Assembly (NCBI RefSeq): GCF_900105075.1
Contig: NZ_FNSK01000001.1
Coordinates: 2,949,001 to 3,013,000 of the forward strand
Source: Rhodobacter sp. 24-YEA-8
GTDB taxonomy: Bacteria > Pseudomonadota > Alphaproteobacteria > Rhodobacterales > Rhodobacteraceae
Length of the DNA: 64,000 nt
Direction of reading: 5' to 3'
Below the pieces are notes generated by a model. It saw only the letters and a program-made list of their open reading frames with translations, was not told the DNA's origin and made no database searches. Position 1 is the first letter of the stretch; each line of letters opens with the position of its first letter. Below, piece by piece: positions 9,216 through 17,566 of the stretch. The position numbers and the translations under genes are program-made.

Positions 9216-9452
9216 ATGGAAGCAAGCGAGATGGTGGCCGAAGAGCTGGATCGTGGCCTGCCGCAATGGAAAGATCTGCCCGACGCCCTGCGCCCGGCGC
9301 TGGAACGCCACTGTGCAAATCTTGTCGGCCTCGCCGCTTCTTTGCGGGCAGCAGGCCGGGAGACCGACGATATCCGCGAGCTTGTGGCAGAGCTTTTGCG
9401 CAGCTATGGCGCAGATCTCATTGCGGCCCTGGAGACCAAAAATGACGATTAA
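9216..9452 (+). CDS. Small protein of unknown function, coupled to the diguanylate cyclase
   Basis: The product has 78 residues, is rich in Ala, Leu, Glu and Asp, and is predicted mostly helical. There is no signal peptide or membrane segment, so it is probably cytoplasmic. A clear ribosome binding site (AGGAG, 9204-9208) precedes the ATG at 9216. Its last codons GAC GAT TAA overlap the start of the diguanylate cyclase gene by 11 bases, so the two are almost surely co-translated. I do not recognise the family. Coupling to a GGDEF enzyme beside a cellulose operon suggests a partner or regulator of that enzyme, which is inference only. Confidence 0.7.
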   Translation: MEASEMVAEELDRGLPQWKDLPDALRPALERHCANLVGLAASLRAAGRETDDIRELVAELLRSYGADLIAALETKNDD

Positions 9453-10410
9453 GCCATTGTTCAGGCTGAATGACGAGGCCGGTCGCCTTGCCGCGCTGCG
9501 CCGTTATGAGATCCTCGACAGCGCGCCCGAGACGGAGTTTTCCGATATCGTCGCGCTGGTGAAATCCATCTTCAACACGAAATATGCCGCCATCAATCTG
9601 ATCGACAGCGAGCGGCAATGGATGAAAGCCGCCGCCGGGCTGGAGCCGCTGGAATGTGGCCGGGGCGATGCCTTTTGCGACCATACGATTCGCGGCACCA
9701 GCGCGCTGGCGGTCGAGGATGCCACTGCAGACAGCCGGTTTTCCGACAATCCTTTCGTGACCGGCGAGGCGAGTATCCGATCTTACCTCGGCGTGCCGCT
9801 GACCAGCCCGGACGGATACAATATCGGCGCGATCTGTGTTTTTGACACAGGGCTGCGCAAATTCAGCGATGCCGATAAGACGGTGCTGGAGAATTTCGCC
9901 AAAGTGGTGATGTCGCAATTCGAGCTGCGGCTGATCGCCCGTCAGGACAGTCTGACCGGCAGCCTCACCCGCCGCGCCTTTGTGGAACGCATGGACCGCC
10001 TCTCCGGTCGCGAAGACCCGGTCTCCCTGCTGATGATCGACCTTGATCGCTTTAAGCTGGTCAATGACACATTCGGTCACCCGGTGGGTGACATTGTCCT
10101 GAAGAGCGTGGCGACCACGATCCAGTCCAGCCTGCGCAAAAGTGATGCGCTCGGGCGGCTTGGGGGCGAGGAATTCGCGGTGTTGCTGCCTGGCGCCGAT
10201 GCCACGGGCGCGCTGGCCTTTGCCGACCGGCTGCGCAACGAGATCGCCACCCGCAAGCTCGATGAGATCGCCGGGGCAAATGTGACGCTCAGCATCGGGA
10301 TCGCCGACCACCGCGCAGGAGAGAGCCGTGACCTGTGGCTGGCGCGCGCGGATCACGCGCTTTACGCCGCCAAGACGACAGGACGTAACCGCTGTGTCGT
10401 GGCAGAGTGA
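9442..10410 (+). CDS. Diguanylate cyclase with GAF sensor domain
   Basis: The product has 322 residues with no membrane segment. A GAF domain spans about residues 22-160 and a GGDEF domain about 165-320. The active-site motif is GGEEF (241-245), a catalytically competent variant. RKSD (232-235) lies exactly five residues before it, the spacing of the inhibitory RxxD I-site, so product feedback is expected. The enzyme should make c-di-GMP from two GTP in the cytoplasm. The upstream 78-residue gene overlaps its start by 11 bases. The cellulose operon with a PilZ-bearing BcsA lies directly across the divergent promoter region, making BcsA the obvious target. The GAF ligand cannot be told from sequence. 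Confidence 0.93.
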   Translation: MTIKPLFRLNDEAGRLAALRRYEILDSAPETEFSDIVALVKSIFNTKYAAINLIDSERQWMKAAAGLEPLECGRGDAFCDHTIRGTSALAVEDATADSRFSDNPFVTGEASIRSYLGVPLTSPDGYNIGAICVFDTGLRKFSDADKTVLENFAKVVMSQFELRLIARQDSLTGSLTRRAFVERMDRLSGREDPVSLLMIDLDRFKLVNDTFGHPVGDIVLKSVATTIQSSLRKSDALGRLGGEEFAVLLPGADATGALAFADRLRNEIATRKLDEIAGANVTLSIGIADHRAGESRDLWLARADHALYAAKTTGRNRCVVAE

Positions 10411-10416
10411 CGCCGT

Positions 10417-11493
10417 TTAACGCAGCAGATTGCTGAAACGGATGTCAAAGGTGATCTGGTCATAATCCGCAATTGCAGCGGTAGAGCGGCTGGACATCAC
10501 CCCGAGCCGCAGCGTTACCCCGGGGCGCAGCGAGGCCGAAAGACCAAAGCCATGGCTGCGATCTTCGCGCGGCTGGCCAAGGAAAGCGCCACCCTCTGCC
10601 CGCTGATGCCAGAGATCAATCCGCCAGTCGCGCCCCGCCCGGGCCCAGGAATAGCCCGCCTCGATCCGCTGGCGCAGGACGGTCGTCTCATCCACTTTGG
10701 CCCCGAGGGTCAGCGCGATATCGCTGACACCCGCGCGTCCGATTCGCTCCAGCGACAGGCGGAGCCGGTCCTGCATTCCGCCGGAGGTCGAGACGGCCTC
10801 ATATCTCAGCCCGGCCTGCTGGACGCTGCCGCCGGCGGCAAAGACCTTTGACAGCTCTGCTGAAAGACGATGGGCATTGCTGGTATCCAGTTCGCGCCAG
10901 CTGCGGGTGCCCAGCGCGCAGAGATCGAGAAACACCCAGTCCTGCAGATGGTTGCGCGAACAAAGGCTGAGCGCAGCATCTGCGCGGCCGATCTCATGGC
11001 GGGGCGACCAGGCCAGTTCCCCGCCGGCGGTAAGCTCGACCACCCGTCCGGGCCCCCAGGCAAAGCGGGCCATCGCCCCGCCCGCGCCACCAAAAACCAG
11101 CCCGGCCTTTGCGCGAAATGCAGGGTCCGCCTCAAGCACCAGGCCGCCAATGGTCAGCCGGTCCTGCAAAACGCCGCCATTGATATTGCCGTCCCAGCCC
11201 AGCACCGGCGCAAAGCTCAGTCGCCGCGCCGTCAGGGACAGCTGCCCCGGCTCAACCCCATAGCCCTGCGCCAGAAGCTCGCGGCGCATGAACAGGGTTT
11301 CTGCTGGCCCCAGCCGCCCCGCCTCAAGCGCGGTGCCGAAGGCCCGCAGGCGAAGACGTTCAGAGCCGCTCAGAAAAGCGTTGCGCGTCAGATCGGAAGT
11401 ATCGGCTTCCGCCTGCCCCGCGGCGAGACCCACAAGACAGACCCCGACAAGCGCCGCGCGGAACCAGGCCCGCAGCGATTTACGGCTTGGCAT
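10417..11493 (-). CDS. Outer-membrane beta-barrel protein, Slam (DUF560)-like
   Basis: The product has 358 residues. A signal peptide (hydrophobic run ending AEADTS, about residue 31) is followed by a short helical domain (to about 85). A long series of amphipathic strands then typical of an outer-membrane barrel follows, beginning at LSFAPVLGWDGNINGG and ending in ITFDIRFSNLLR. The repeat-then-barrel plan and the WDGNINGG segment recall the surface lipoprotein assembly modulator (Slam) family, which flips lipoproteins onto the cell surface. The start is the ATG at 11493, overlapping the stop of the upstream lipoprotein gene by 14 bases, so the two form one coupled unit. The helical domain is much shorter than in neisserial Slam, so the assignment is tentative. 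It could be another barrel family. Confidence 0.55.
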   Translation of the reverse strand: MPSRKSLRAWFRAALVGVCLVGLAAGQAEADTSDLTRNAFLSGSERLRLRAFGTALEAGRLGPAETLFMRRELLAQGYGVEPGQLSLTARRLSFAPVLGWDGNINGGVLQDRLTIGGLVLEADPAFRAKAGLVFGGAGGAMARFAWGPGRVVELTAGGELAWSPRHEIGRADAALSLCSRNHLQDWVFLDLCALGTRSWRELDTSNAHRLSAELSKVFAAGGSVQQAGLRYEAVSTSGGMQDRLRLSLERIGRAGVSDIALTLGAKVDETTVLRQRIEAGYSWARAGRDWRIDLWHQRAEGGAFLGQPREDRSHGFGLSASLRPGVTLRLGVMSSRSTAAIADYDQITFDIRFSNLLR

Positions 11494-12322
11494 TCGGATC
11501 GCGGCCGAAGAAGACACCGTCCACCGAAACCTCGTGACTGCCCTGGTCACTGGTCAGGGTACCGCTGCCGGTATAAAGCCCCGACGTCGTCATGCCATGC
11601 TGACCGTTGCTATAGCCCGGCGTGCCACCGACATTGCCGCGCAGGGAACCCGCAATCGCCCCCTCCAGCGCCGGGTGACGCACCTCGATGCTGACATCCC
11701 CGCCATAGGCCCCAGTGCGGATATTGAAGGGCAGGTTTTCGCCCCTCAGTTCGATCCATGTCTCTGACCCGTTTTCGGTGCCGGTGCGCAGGCTGATCGA
11801 CGCTGTCTGGGCATCGAAATCAAGAACGAGATTTTCCAGCCCCTGGGCATGATGGCCCGACAAAAGCGCGCCGTCATCGATGGTGACCCAGGCGAATGTT
11901 TCCCCCCGGAAGTAATATTTCCCCTTGGCCTCGATCAGCCTGCCATTGCGCTCATTGACGAATTGCGACTGGTCGGCGGTGAGGCGCAGGAGACGGGTCG
12001 CTTTCCCGGTGCCGGACCCGACCTCGGCAATCACCTCTATCGTCATATCCCGCGCATAGGGGGTGTCAGTAAGGTCGATCAGGCTGAGATAACCTGCAGG
12101 GCCGCCGGCGGGAGAATCGAACGCGTTCAGAACCTGTTGTTCGGCCCCGGTCACACTGATGCGCGAACGAACGCGGTTCCGCCCGTTATGCTGTGTCTGG
12201 TAGGTTTCAAATGCTGCGACATCAACGCCTTTGCCTGGTGGCAAATCCGTACCGCCGCCGCCTCCGCCGCCGCAGCCCGCGAGCATGGCCAGAGCAAGGA
12301 ACCATACCGCCAGATATCTCAT
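11480..12322 (-). CDS. Putative surface-exposed lipoprotein (TbpB-like barrel), partner of the Slam-like gene
   Basis: The product has 280 residues. A signal peptide ends in a lipobox (MLAGC, Cys at about residue 17), followed by a run of seven glycines, a flexible linker of the kind found in surface lipoproteins. The C-terminal 70 or so residues are rich in alternating strands and glycines and end in VDGVFFGRDPNA, which resembles the closing strand of TbpB-type eight-stranded barrels (GxFFGPxA). GAGG lies a suitable distance before the ATG. The gene overlaps the barrel gene, which matches how Slam substrates and Slam genes are paired. The cargo or ligand is unknown. Without a homology search this remains a family-level guess. 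Confidence 0.5.
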   Translation of the reverse strand: MRYLAVWFLALAMLAGCGGGGGGGTDLPPGKGVDVAAFETYQTQHNGRNRVRSRISVTGAEQQVLNAFDSPAGGPAGYLSLIDLTDTPYARDMTIEVIAEVGSGTGKATRLLRLTADQSQFVNERNGRLIEAKGKYYFRGETFAWVTIDDGALLSGHHAQGLENLVLDFDAQTASISLRTGTENGSETWIELRGENLPFNIRTGAYGGDVSIEVRHPALEGAIAGSLRGNVGGTPGYSNGQHGMTTSGLYTGSGTLTSDQGSHEVSVDGVFFGRDPNAKP

Positions 12323-13393
12323 GAACTTGCCTCATATCGTTGGTCCGGTCCGTCACCCGGAAATCACTTCGCGATTGCATTTATATTAAATTACATCAAC
12401 CTGAGGATATGAACAGATGGGCTGGTTACGATCCGCCCGATCTTCTCAGGTGGTGGTTATCGCAGGCCATTCCTGCGCCAGATCCCGTGAAGGACAGCCC
12501 CGGTCTGCGAGGCCTATCGGCTGGATCCGGCCGGGCGTAATTCCAGGTGCATCACACGCCACCTTCGGCGGACCGAACCTGACGGAAGATACTGCCATAG
12601 GGCCACCCCCGTGCCCGGCCTGCACGTCTGTGCTCTGCCCCGATACGGTGCCGCTCAGAGGGGCATGTCGCGACGGGCATAAAGAGGACACCCGATTGCT
12701 TTCACCTGGAAACGATTTCCACGCAGGCATAACAGAAAACTGTATTACTTCCGGTGAGCTGACGGGTCAGGTCCCGCAAAGCATCGGGCCATGCCAACAG
12801 ATCGGCCAACAAATCTAAAGCGGCAACCGACCGCCGGCTCGCCAGAACATCACGATGTTATGGCGCCGGAGATGGGTGATCGCCCCTCTGGCGCCATCAA
12901 TCACGAGGCGCAGTGGCAGCGCCCGGAAGCCCCGCCGGGGCATTTCCCGGTCGGCCCCGCCGTCTGTGATCGAACCGCAAGACGGACCTCGGCGGTTGCG
13001 CATCAGCATCCCGAAAAGGTCGCACGGATCATCGGGGTCAGCGATCATATCGAGCCGAACGCGTCTGCCGCGCGTTTCTGCTGCGAACGAAAAATGACTG
13101 TCGCAACCTGGCCTTAACCAGTGTCGTCTTCGCCGGCTCACTCCTCACCAGGCGCTGCCATTCTGCTCTGATCCAAAGCGACTACCGCTGACAGGAGATC
13201 CTCACGCAGCATCGCACGCATTCCAGAATGAAATGCTGGATCGGGTCATCCGAACGCTGAAGGCATAATGCATTCCGCGCCGCCGCGTTAGAGTATTCAG
13301 CTTGCTACCCGTGCCATCGGCGACTGGATCCTGCTCCACAAAACCCGACACCCTTTATCAGCCACTTGCCATATGCAGGGCTGATCCCGGTTT
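12323..13393. other. Gene-poor stretch between the lipoprotein operon and the flagellar block
   Basis: About 1.07 kb holds no gene I can support. The part next to the lipoprotein gene (about 12372-12410) is AT-rich, including a TTGATG and TATAAAT on the minus strand, and is the likely promoter region. A frame on the minus strand at 12815-13141 (108 residues, GTG start, no good binding site) has acceptable codon use but no recognisable sequence. Near 13357-13385 an inverted repeat (ATCAGCC/GGCTGAT) lies downstream of the DUF1217 gene on the minus strand and could slow transcription there. Confidence 0.4.
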
Positions 13394-14197
13394 CTATTTT
13401 GCTGTGCCGCGACGTGCTGCCAGCAAAACAAGGGCATTCCGCGCCGGGGAGTTGCTCATAGTAGTCAGAGACTCCCGCACGATGAAGTTTCTGACCAGCT
13501 TCTCCATCTTTGTACTTTCGCTGAACTGGCTCACCGTGGAGGCGCCAAACTGGCTTTGAGCCCTGGATTTCAGCACTCGCAGCTGTTGATCAATGTCAAG
13601 ATTGCTAAACCCGGCCGGCAATCCGAAAGATTTCTCAAAAACCTGCCGCAATGGTTTGTTTCCCATGATGGTAAACCATTTCGTATCCTCGCTCGCCGCG
13701 GATGCAGCCAGTTTCCCGATCTCTCTTTCCGCGTTCAAAGCAAGACGGAAAGAGTCATTTTGCTCTCCGACTGCCGCCTCGAACTGACGCACGTAATATT
13801 GATCAAGCAGAGCATCAGCAAACCCCTCATCGAGGGTCTTTGGCAGCTGAGTTCCATCCAGACCAAAGCTTGAAGCAAACGCCCGGTAGCTTTTATCCGC
13901 AAGTCGATTCGAGAGGTCTTTTGGGGAATCGACTCCATCTGAAAGGATCTTTTTGACGAATGCTTTCGCATTTATGTCCTGTTCCAGGCCAAACGCACTC
14001 AATGCGATCTTTAGCAACCTGCGATCAGATACCAGGTCATCGGCCGTCGTCACTGTCCCGATCTTATTGCGAAAATACTCCGCGTCGCGCTGATTTACCG
14101 GCGCCTGTTGAAAAGCTTTCGCTTGCGCCGGCATTGTTCGCTTCAGCAAAATCCAGCCGGCATAGCCATAAGCCGGGAGGACTGGCTGAAAACTCAT
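13394..14197 (-). CDS. DUF1217 family flagellar protein
   Basis: The product has 267 residues, starting MSFQPVLPAYGYAGW. I recognise this as the DUF1217 family of alphaproteobacterial flagellar loci. Members contain repeated helical segments with blocks such as NRLADKSYRAFASSFG. The molecular role is unknown. The start is fixed by a strong binding site, GGAGGAAA, about 5 bases before the ATG. The longer frame upstream to 14302 overlaps flbT and is rejected. The gene begins one base from the flbT stop and ends the flagellin-flaF-flbT-DUF1217 series. No signal peptide or membrane segment is visible. Confidence 0.82.
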   Translation of the reverse strand: MSFQPVLPAYGYAGWILLKRTMPAQAKAFQQAPVNQRDAEYFRNKIGTVTTADDLVSDRRLLKIALSAFGLEQDINAKAFVKKILSDGVDSPKDLSNRLADKSYRAFASSFGLDGTQLPKTLDEGFADALLDQYYVRQFEAAVGEQNDSFRLALNAEREIGKLAASAASEDTKWFTIMGNKPLRQVFEKSFGLPAGFSNLDIDQQLRVLKSRAQSQFGASTVSQFSESTKMEKLVRNFIVRESLTTMSNSPARNALVLLAARRGTAK

Positions 14198-14198
14198 C

Positions 14199-14603
14199 TC
14201 AGTTTCCTCCCGCCGCCAAAAGGCGCGTCTCGCGGGGAAGCAGACCGCGAAGTGCCTTAAGAACCTGATAATGTTGATCTTCGAGGACAGCCTGGCTGGC
14301 AATCGTCAGCAGGCGTCGACTGTCGGGATCCGTCAGAACCTGGCTGAGTTGTTCAATCCCGCGCAGCAGTTGCGACCTGGTATCGCCCGGGCCGGCATCA
14401 CCGGAAAGGACCAGCTGGGCGATATAGCAAACCCGCCGCACCGGCGTATTGGCTTCCTCCGGATGCAGCGCATCGCGCAGCCGGAGAATATTCGCATTGG
14501 GCGTCATAACCGCAAGACGCGACCGCTTGTCACCGTTTTCGATCACCGCACCATTGATAAGGACCCTTTCATGTGGGCCGAGTTTCAGAACCAACCCCGT
14601 CAT
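14199..14603 (-). CDS. flbT: Flagellin synthesis regulator FlbT
   Basis: The product has 134 residues, close to the usual FlbT length. FlbT is a small RNA-binding regulator of alphaproteobacteria that controls translation or stability of flagellin mRNA. Recognisable stretches are GLVLKLGPHERVLINGAVIENG near the N-terminus and YQVLKALRGLLPRE near the C-terminus. The start overlaps the flaF stop by ATGA, so both are co-translated. This is the typical flagellin, flaF, flbT order, which supports the call. It should act in the cytoplasm on the flagellin transcript of the gene just upstream. Confidence 0.92.
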   Translation of the reverse strand: MTGLVLKLGPHERVLINGAVIENGDKRSRLAVMTPNANILRLRDALHPEEANTPVRRVCYIAQLVLSGDAGPGDTRSQLLRGIEQLSQVLTDPDSRRLLTIASQAVLEDQHYQVLKALRGLLPRETRLLAAGGN

Positions 14604-14971
14604 GTGGCCGCTCCTTCGCCACGCAATCCTTTCAGGACCGCCTTGTTGATTTCGATGAGAACGCCGGCATCAGCCGTTTTCTGGCGAATCTTCCGGCTAT
14701 GGTCTGCAGTAAAGCGGTAAAGGTAGAACAAGCGCGCACGAAGCGCTTCAGGAAGCCCGTTTCCGGGCTCCGCTACATCGGCTGCGAGCGTCGACCACAG
14801 TTTCTCGTTGTGGAAAACCGCCTCGAGAAGTCCGCTGTGATCTTCGTTGCCCCGCCGATCTGCGGCGACAAGACGTTGCGTGATCCGTGCGATAACCTCG
14901 TATTCGGCCATGCGCGGGGTACGAATTGGCGCTGTCGGTTGCGCATAGGCAAGACTGGAGCTGAGAGTCAT
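14600..14971 (-). CDS. flaF: Flagellin biosynthesis regulator FlaF
   Basis: The product has 123 residues and matches FlaF, which promotes flagellin synthesis and secretion and is the partner of FlbT in alphaproteobacteria. Characteristic segments are AYEVIAR-like (AEYEVIARITQRL), FHNEKLWSTLAADVA and LRARLFYLYRFTADHS, followed by a helix with ALIEINKAVLKGL-like sequence near the C-terminus. It lies 67 bases after the flagellin stop with a hairpin in between, and overlaps flbT by ATGA. The protein is soluble and cytoplasmic. Confidence 0.92.
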   Translation of the reverse strand: MTLSSSLAYAQPTAPIRTPRMAEYEVIARITQRLVAADRRGNEDHSGLLEAVFHNEKLWSTLAADVAEPGNGLPEALRARLFYLYRFTADHSRKIRQKTADAGVLIEINKAVLKGLRGEGAAT

Positions 14972-15000
14972 TCTGACATGTTCCGTACTTAAGATAGTTT

Positions 15001-15037
15001 AAAAGCTGGCCGGAGCCCGGAGACCCCGGCCGCGGGC
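15001..15037 (-). terminator. GC-rich hairpin after the flagellin gene
   Basis: On the minus strand, directly after the flagellin stop, GGCCGG and CCGGCC can pair around a GC-rich loop, followed by CTTTTAA. The U run is short and the flaF start lies close behind. It may be a partial terminator or a stabilising 3' end that lets flagellin mRNA exceed flaF-flbT mRNA. Confidence 0.4.
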
Positions 15038-15038
15038 C

Positions 15039-16595
15039 TTAACGGAACAGGGACAGCAGATTCTGTGGCTGCTGGTTGGCGATGGAAAGCGCCTGGATGC
15101 CCAGCTGTTGCTGGACCTGAAGCGCCTGGAGGCGGGCCGAAGCTTCCTCCATATCGGCATCGACAAGCGTACCGATACCGGCCGTCATCGCATCTGTCAG
15201 TGACGACACAAAACTGGTCTGGGTATCGATCCGGCCCTGAGCCGAGCCGAATTCGGCAGCGGCATCAATGGCCTTGTTGATCATGGTTTCGATATTGCTC
15301 AGCGCAGAGCGTGCGCCGGCGATTGTGGTCACGTCGATCGCGCCGAGCCCGAAGAGGCCCCCCGAAGCCTTGCCATTGACAGTGCCGGAGCTGGCCGCAA
15401 TTGCGCGGGCAGTATCGGAGGAGTTGTCGATATTGAGCTGCCATGCACCGGTCGCACTCTGGGTGACCCTGGTGGACAGACCGGGCACTTTCCCGGCATC
15501 GATGGCGATTTTCAGGCCGCGCACCACATCCTCCGTGGTTTCGCCTTTGCCGGCGATATAGCTGTAAGCCACACCTCCCACACTGAGCGTATAGCCGTCG
15601 CCATCTTTGACCGCATTGCCGCCGAAGACATAAGTTTCGGCACGTTGGGCAATCGTGGCAACCGAACCGGTGACCGTGCCCTCGCCCGCAGTCGGAATCG
15701 TTGGAACAGCAAAGCCGGCGACATGTTCGACGGTGACCTGTTCGAAAGCCCGGCTCGACTGGATATCAACGTCAGCAGTGCCGTTCAGAACCGCCGTCAC
15801 CCCCTCAAGGCCAAGCTTGTTGACCTCGCTGATCATGCGGGTTGCCGCTTCCGCCGCCGTCATGGCAGCACCGCTGTCATTGGTGAAGGTGACGGTCTGA
15901 CCGTTTATCTTCAGCGTTGCAGAATCCCCGATCGCCAGGCCAGCCCCGGCCAGCCGCGCCGAATTCGCGCCATTCGTGATGCTGGTCACCGCAGTCCCGG
16001 CCAAATCGACCGGCGCCGTGATGTTTCCGGTGATCACCGCGACACCTGCGAGGATCTGGGGTGAACCTGAATCAACGCCCAAAGTCCCGTTGCCTGCGCT
16101 GAGATCCTGACGCGCGACGGTGATGTCCGACGTGGTGACGCCCGAATCCGAGCGGTCCAGCGAGGCAAGGAATCTCACATCATCGGTGCCGGAGACGAGG
16201 TTCAAGCCGCTGAACTGCGCGCCGCTGACGATGCCGGCGATCTGATTGCGCAACGCGTCGATATCGGTCTGAAGCTTTTCGCGCGGCACATTCTCGCTTT
16301 GCGCCGAAACGATCTTTTCTTTCATACTGTTCAGAAGACCCTGGATCTTCTCAGAGGCTTCGCGCGCGACCGAGAGCGAGGAGGAGCCAAGCGCGAGGCT
16401 GTCGGAAATCCCCTTGAACCCTTTGACGTCGGATTCCATCACCTTCGAGATCGACCAGACAGCGGCGTTATCCCGCGCGGTGGCGACAGTCTTGCCGGTG
16501 GAAATCTCCGACTGGACCTTGTTCATATTGCCGTTGATGGTTTTGAGGGTCTGCAGCGCGACCATTGCGCTGGAATTCGTCAGAATGGACGACAT
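15039..16595 (-). CDS. Flagellin (filament protein)
   Basis: The product has 518 residues. The conserved N-terminal D0/D1 helices start at MSSILTNSSAMVALQTLK and include the ISTGK segment. The C-terminal D1/D0 part ends in SIANQQPQNLLSLFR, the usual assembly and polymerisation signature. The central part (about residues 175-420) is a large variable insert with repeated threonine and glycine-rich strands. It makes the protein longer than the roughly 400 residues of many alphaproteobacterial flagellins. The ATG at 16595 has a binding site (AGAGGAAAA) six bases before it; the longer frame upstream is not needed. It is the first gene of a flagellin-flaF-flbT-DUF1217 unit. It should be exported by the flagellar type III system, with FlbT and FlaF controlling expression. 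Confidence 0.95.
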   Translation of the reverse strand: MSSILTNSSAMVALQTLKTINGNMNKVQSEISTGKTVATARDNAAVWSISKVMESDVKGFKGISDSLALGSSSLSVAREASEKIQGLLNSMKEKIVSAQSENVPREKLQTDIDALRNQIAGIVSGAQFSGLNLVSGTDDVRFLASLDRSDSGVTTSDITVARQDLSAGNGTLGVDSGSPQILAGVAVITGNITAPVDLAGTAVTSITNGANSARLAGAGLAIGDSATLKINGQTVTFTNDSGAAMTAAEAATRMISEVNKLGLEGVTAVLNGTADVDIQSSRAFEQVTVEHVAGFAVPTIPTAGEGTVTGSVATIAQRAETYVFGGNAVKDGDGYTLSVGGVAYSYIAGKGETTEDVVRGLKIAIDAGKVPGLSTRVTQSATGAWQLNIDNSSDTARAIAASSGTVNGKASGGLFGLGAIDVTTIAGARSALSNIETMINKAIDAAAEFGSAQGRIDTQTSFVSSLTDAMTAGIGTLVDADMEEASARLQALQVQQQLGIQALSIANQQPQNLLSLFR

Positions 16596-16866
16596 TTTGT
16601 TTTCCTCTGGCTGCCCTGGGTGCTTTGCACGGGGGCGAAAGCGCCGCCCTTGCAGGCGGCAATTCCGGCGTTCTGGCCGCTGCCGGGGGTCGACCCTCAG
16701 CGCCATCCCCACATCGGGATGCAGGTTAAGCTTTGCAGTTCATCCCTGCCAATTTGTTAATGCGGCAGGTCAGTTTTGCCCTGAAAATAAGCGGATTTTA
16801 TGAGATTTCTTCCGATCATCCCCCATGCTGACGGGTTTCCCACCGACCCGATTTTCCAGGTGAAAT
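16596..16866. promoter_or_regulatory. Flagellin upstream region with TTAA half-sites
   Basis: The 271 bases before the flagellin gene hold its promoter. Two TTAA half-sites (16726-16729 and 16756-16759) are visible. The first has an imperfect CtrA-like arrangement, TTAA-N7-AGTT. No sigma-54 or sigma-28 promoter stood out. CtrA control is suggested mainly by the better box upstream of fliF. Confidence 0.25.
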
Positions 16867-17181
16867 TCAAAGCCGCTTCGCTTTGCCGGGCTCATCCGCC
16901 TGCACCGCGCCGCGCTGACCTTGGGAATCATAGGTGGAAAACGTTGCCGGGCGGTTCAGCCGGCCTTTTGCCGCCGCGATTCCCCGCGCCGCGGCCTCGA
17001 AAAGTACCGTATTCGCTGCGGCCATTTCGCGGATGAGATCCAGCGATTCGGGATCCGCGCCCGGCAGGGCCTCCAGCACCGCCCCGGTGTCCCGCGCCAG
17101 GTCATCAAGCGCAGCGAAATCCCCCTCCAGCAGGGCGCGGCGCGTCTGCTCCAGCAGGTCAACCAGGGTCTCAGAGCTCAT
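16867..17181 (-). CDS. FlgN-like flagellar chaperone
   Basis: The product has 104 residues, helical and coiled-coil prone, starting MSSETLVDLLEQTRRALLEG. The length, helix-rich sequence and position right after flgJ fit FlgN-type chaperones, which guard the hook-filament junction proteins before export. FlgN family sequence identity is low, so the call rests largely on context. The start overlaps the flgJ stop by 11 bases, so both are co-translated. The Arg/Gln-rich tail (about 85-104) is less conserved in character. Confidence 0.55.
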   Translation of the reverse strand: MSSETLVDLLEQTRRALLEGDFAALDDLARDTGAVLEALPGADPESLDLIREMAAANTVLFEAAARGIAAAKGRLNRPATFSTYDSQGQRGAVQADEPGKAKRL

Positions 17182-17458
17182 TCACATCCCCTCCCATCGC
17201 CCGGAACAGTGTTTCTGCGAGACCGATTCCCCCGCGCTCCACCATCAGTTTCGCCTGTTCTGCGCACAGAAAGGACCCGAACTGCTCTTCGCCGATCCCT
17301 CCGCCAAAACTCTCGGATGTCGCGCCAAGCCCGCATTGCGCAAGCATCTCCGTCAGGAAAACCGCCTCCATCTCCTGCGCTTTTTCCATCAGGAGATGCG
17401 GATCGGGCGCCCGCTTCATCGCCGGTATGTGAGCCGGCTGGATCTGGATTTCTGCCAT
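17171..17458 (-). CDS. flgJ: Rod-binding protein FlgJ (N-terminal domain type, no muramidase)
   Basis: The product has 95 residues, corresponding only to the rod-binding domain of FlgJ. Key signature residues are visible in MEKAQEMEAVFLTEMLAQ (about 24-41), then GGGIGEEQFGSFL (52-64) and GGIGLAETLFRAM (76-88). The cell-wall hydrolase half of enterobacterial FlgJ is absent, as usual in alphaproteobacteria. A separate lytic transglycosylase in the second flagellar block (48855-49538) may supply that activity. The ATG at 17458 is chosen because a much longer upward frame is only the antisense of fliK. A GGA-type binding site lies about 10 bases upstream. It overlaps the FlgN-like gene. Confidence 0.85.
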   Translation of the reverse strand: MAEIQIQPAHIPAMKRAPDPHLLMEKAQEMEAVFLTEMLAQCGLGATSESFGGGIGEEQFGSFLCAEQAKLMVERGGIGLAETLFRAMGGDVNEL

Positions 17459-17506
17459 CAGATCGAGTCCTTTTATGTTGAATTTTTCGACTCTGGCGCG
17501 ATGTCG

Positions 17507-17521
17507 GTAAACATCCGGTAA
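17507..17521. promoter_or_regulatory. Possible CtrA-like box between flgJ and fliK
   Basis: GTAA-N7-GTAA lies in the 108-base gap between the divergent flgJ and fliK genes. The CtrA consensus is TTAA-N7-TTAA, so each half has one mismatch. The position suits control of both directions, but the match is weak. Confidence 0.3.
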
Positions 17522-17566
17522 CCCGATGCTGGCAAAAACGACGGGACTCAGAAGAGATTCCCGCAT

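Noticed and set aside
10417..11493. Barrel protein as the missing BcsC channel for cellulose
   Set aside because: It is coupled to a lipoprotein gene, not to the bcs operon, and its domain plan looks more like Slam. The idea is not excluded but has less support.
12815..13141. 108-residue minus-strand frame in the gap before the flagellar genes
   Set aside because: GTG start with no properly spaced binding site, no recognisable sequence and no coupling to neighbours.
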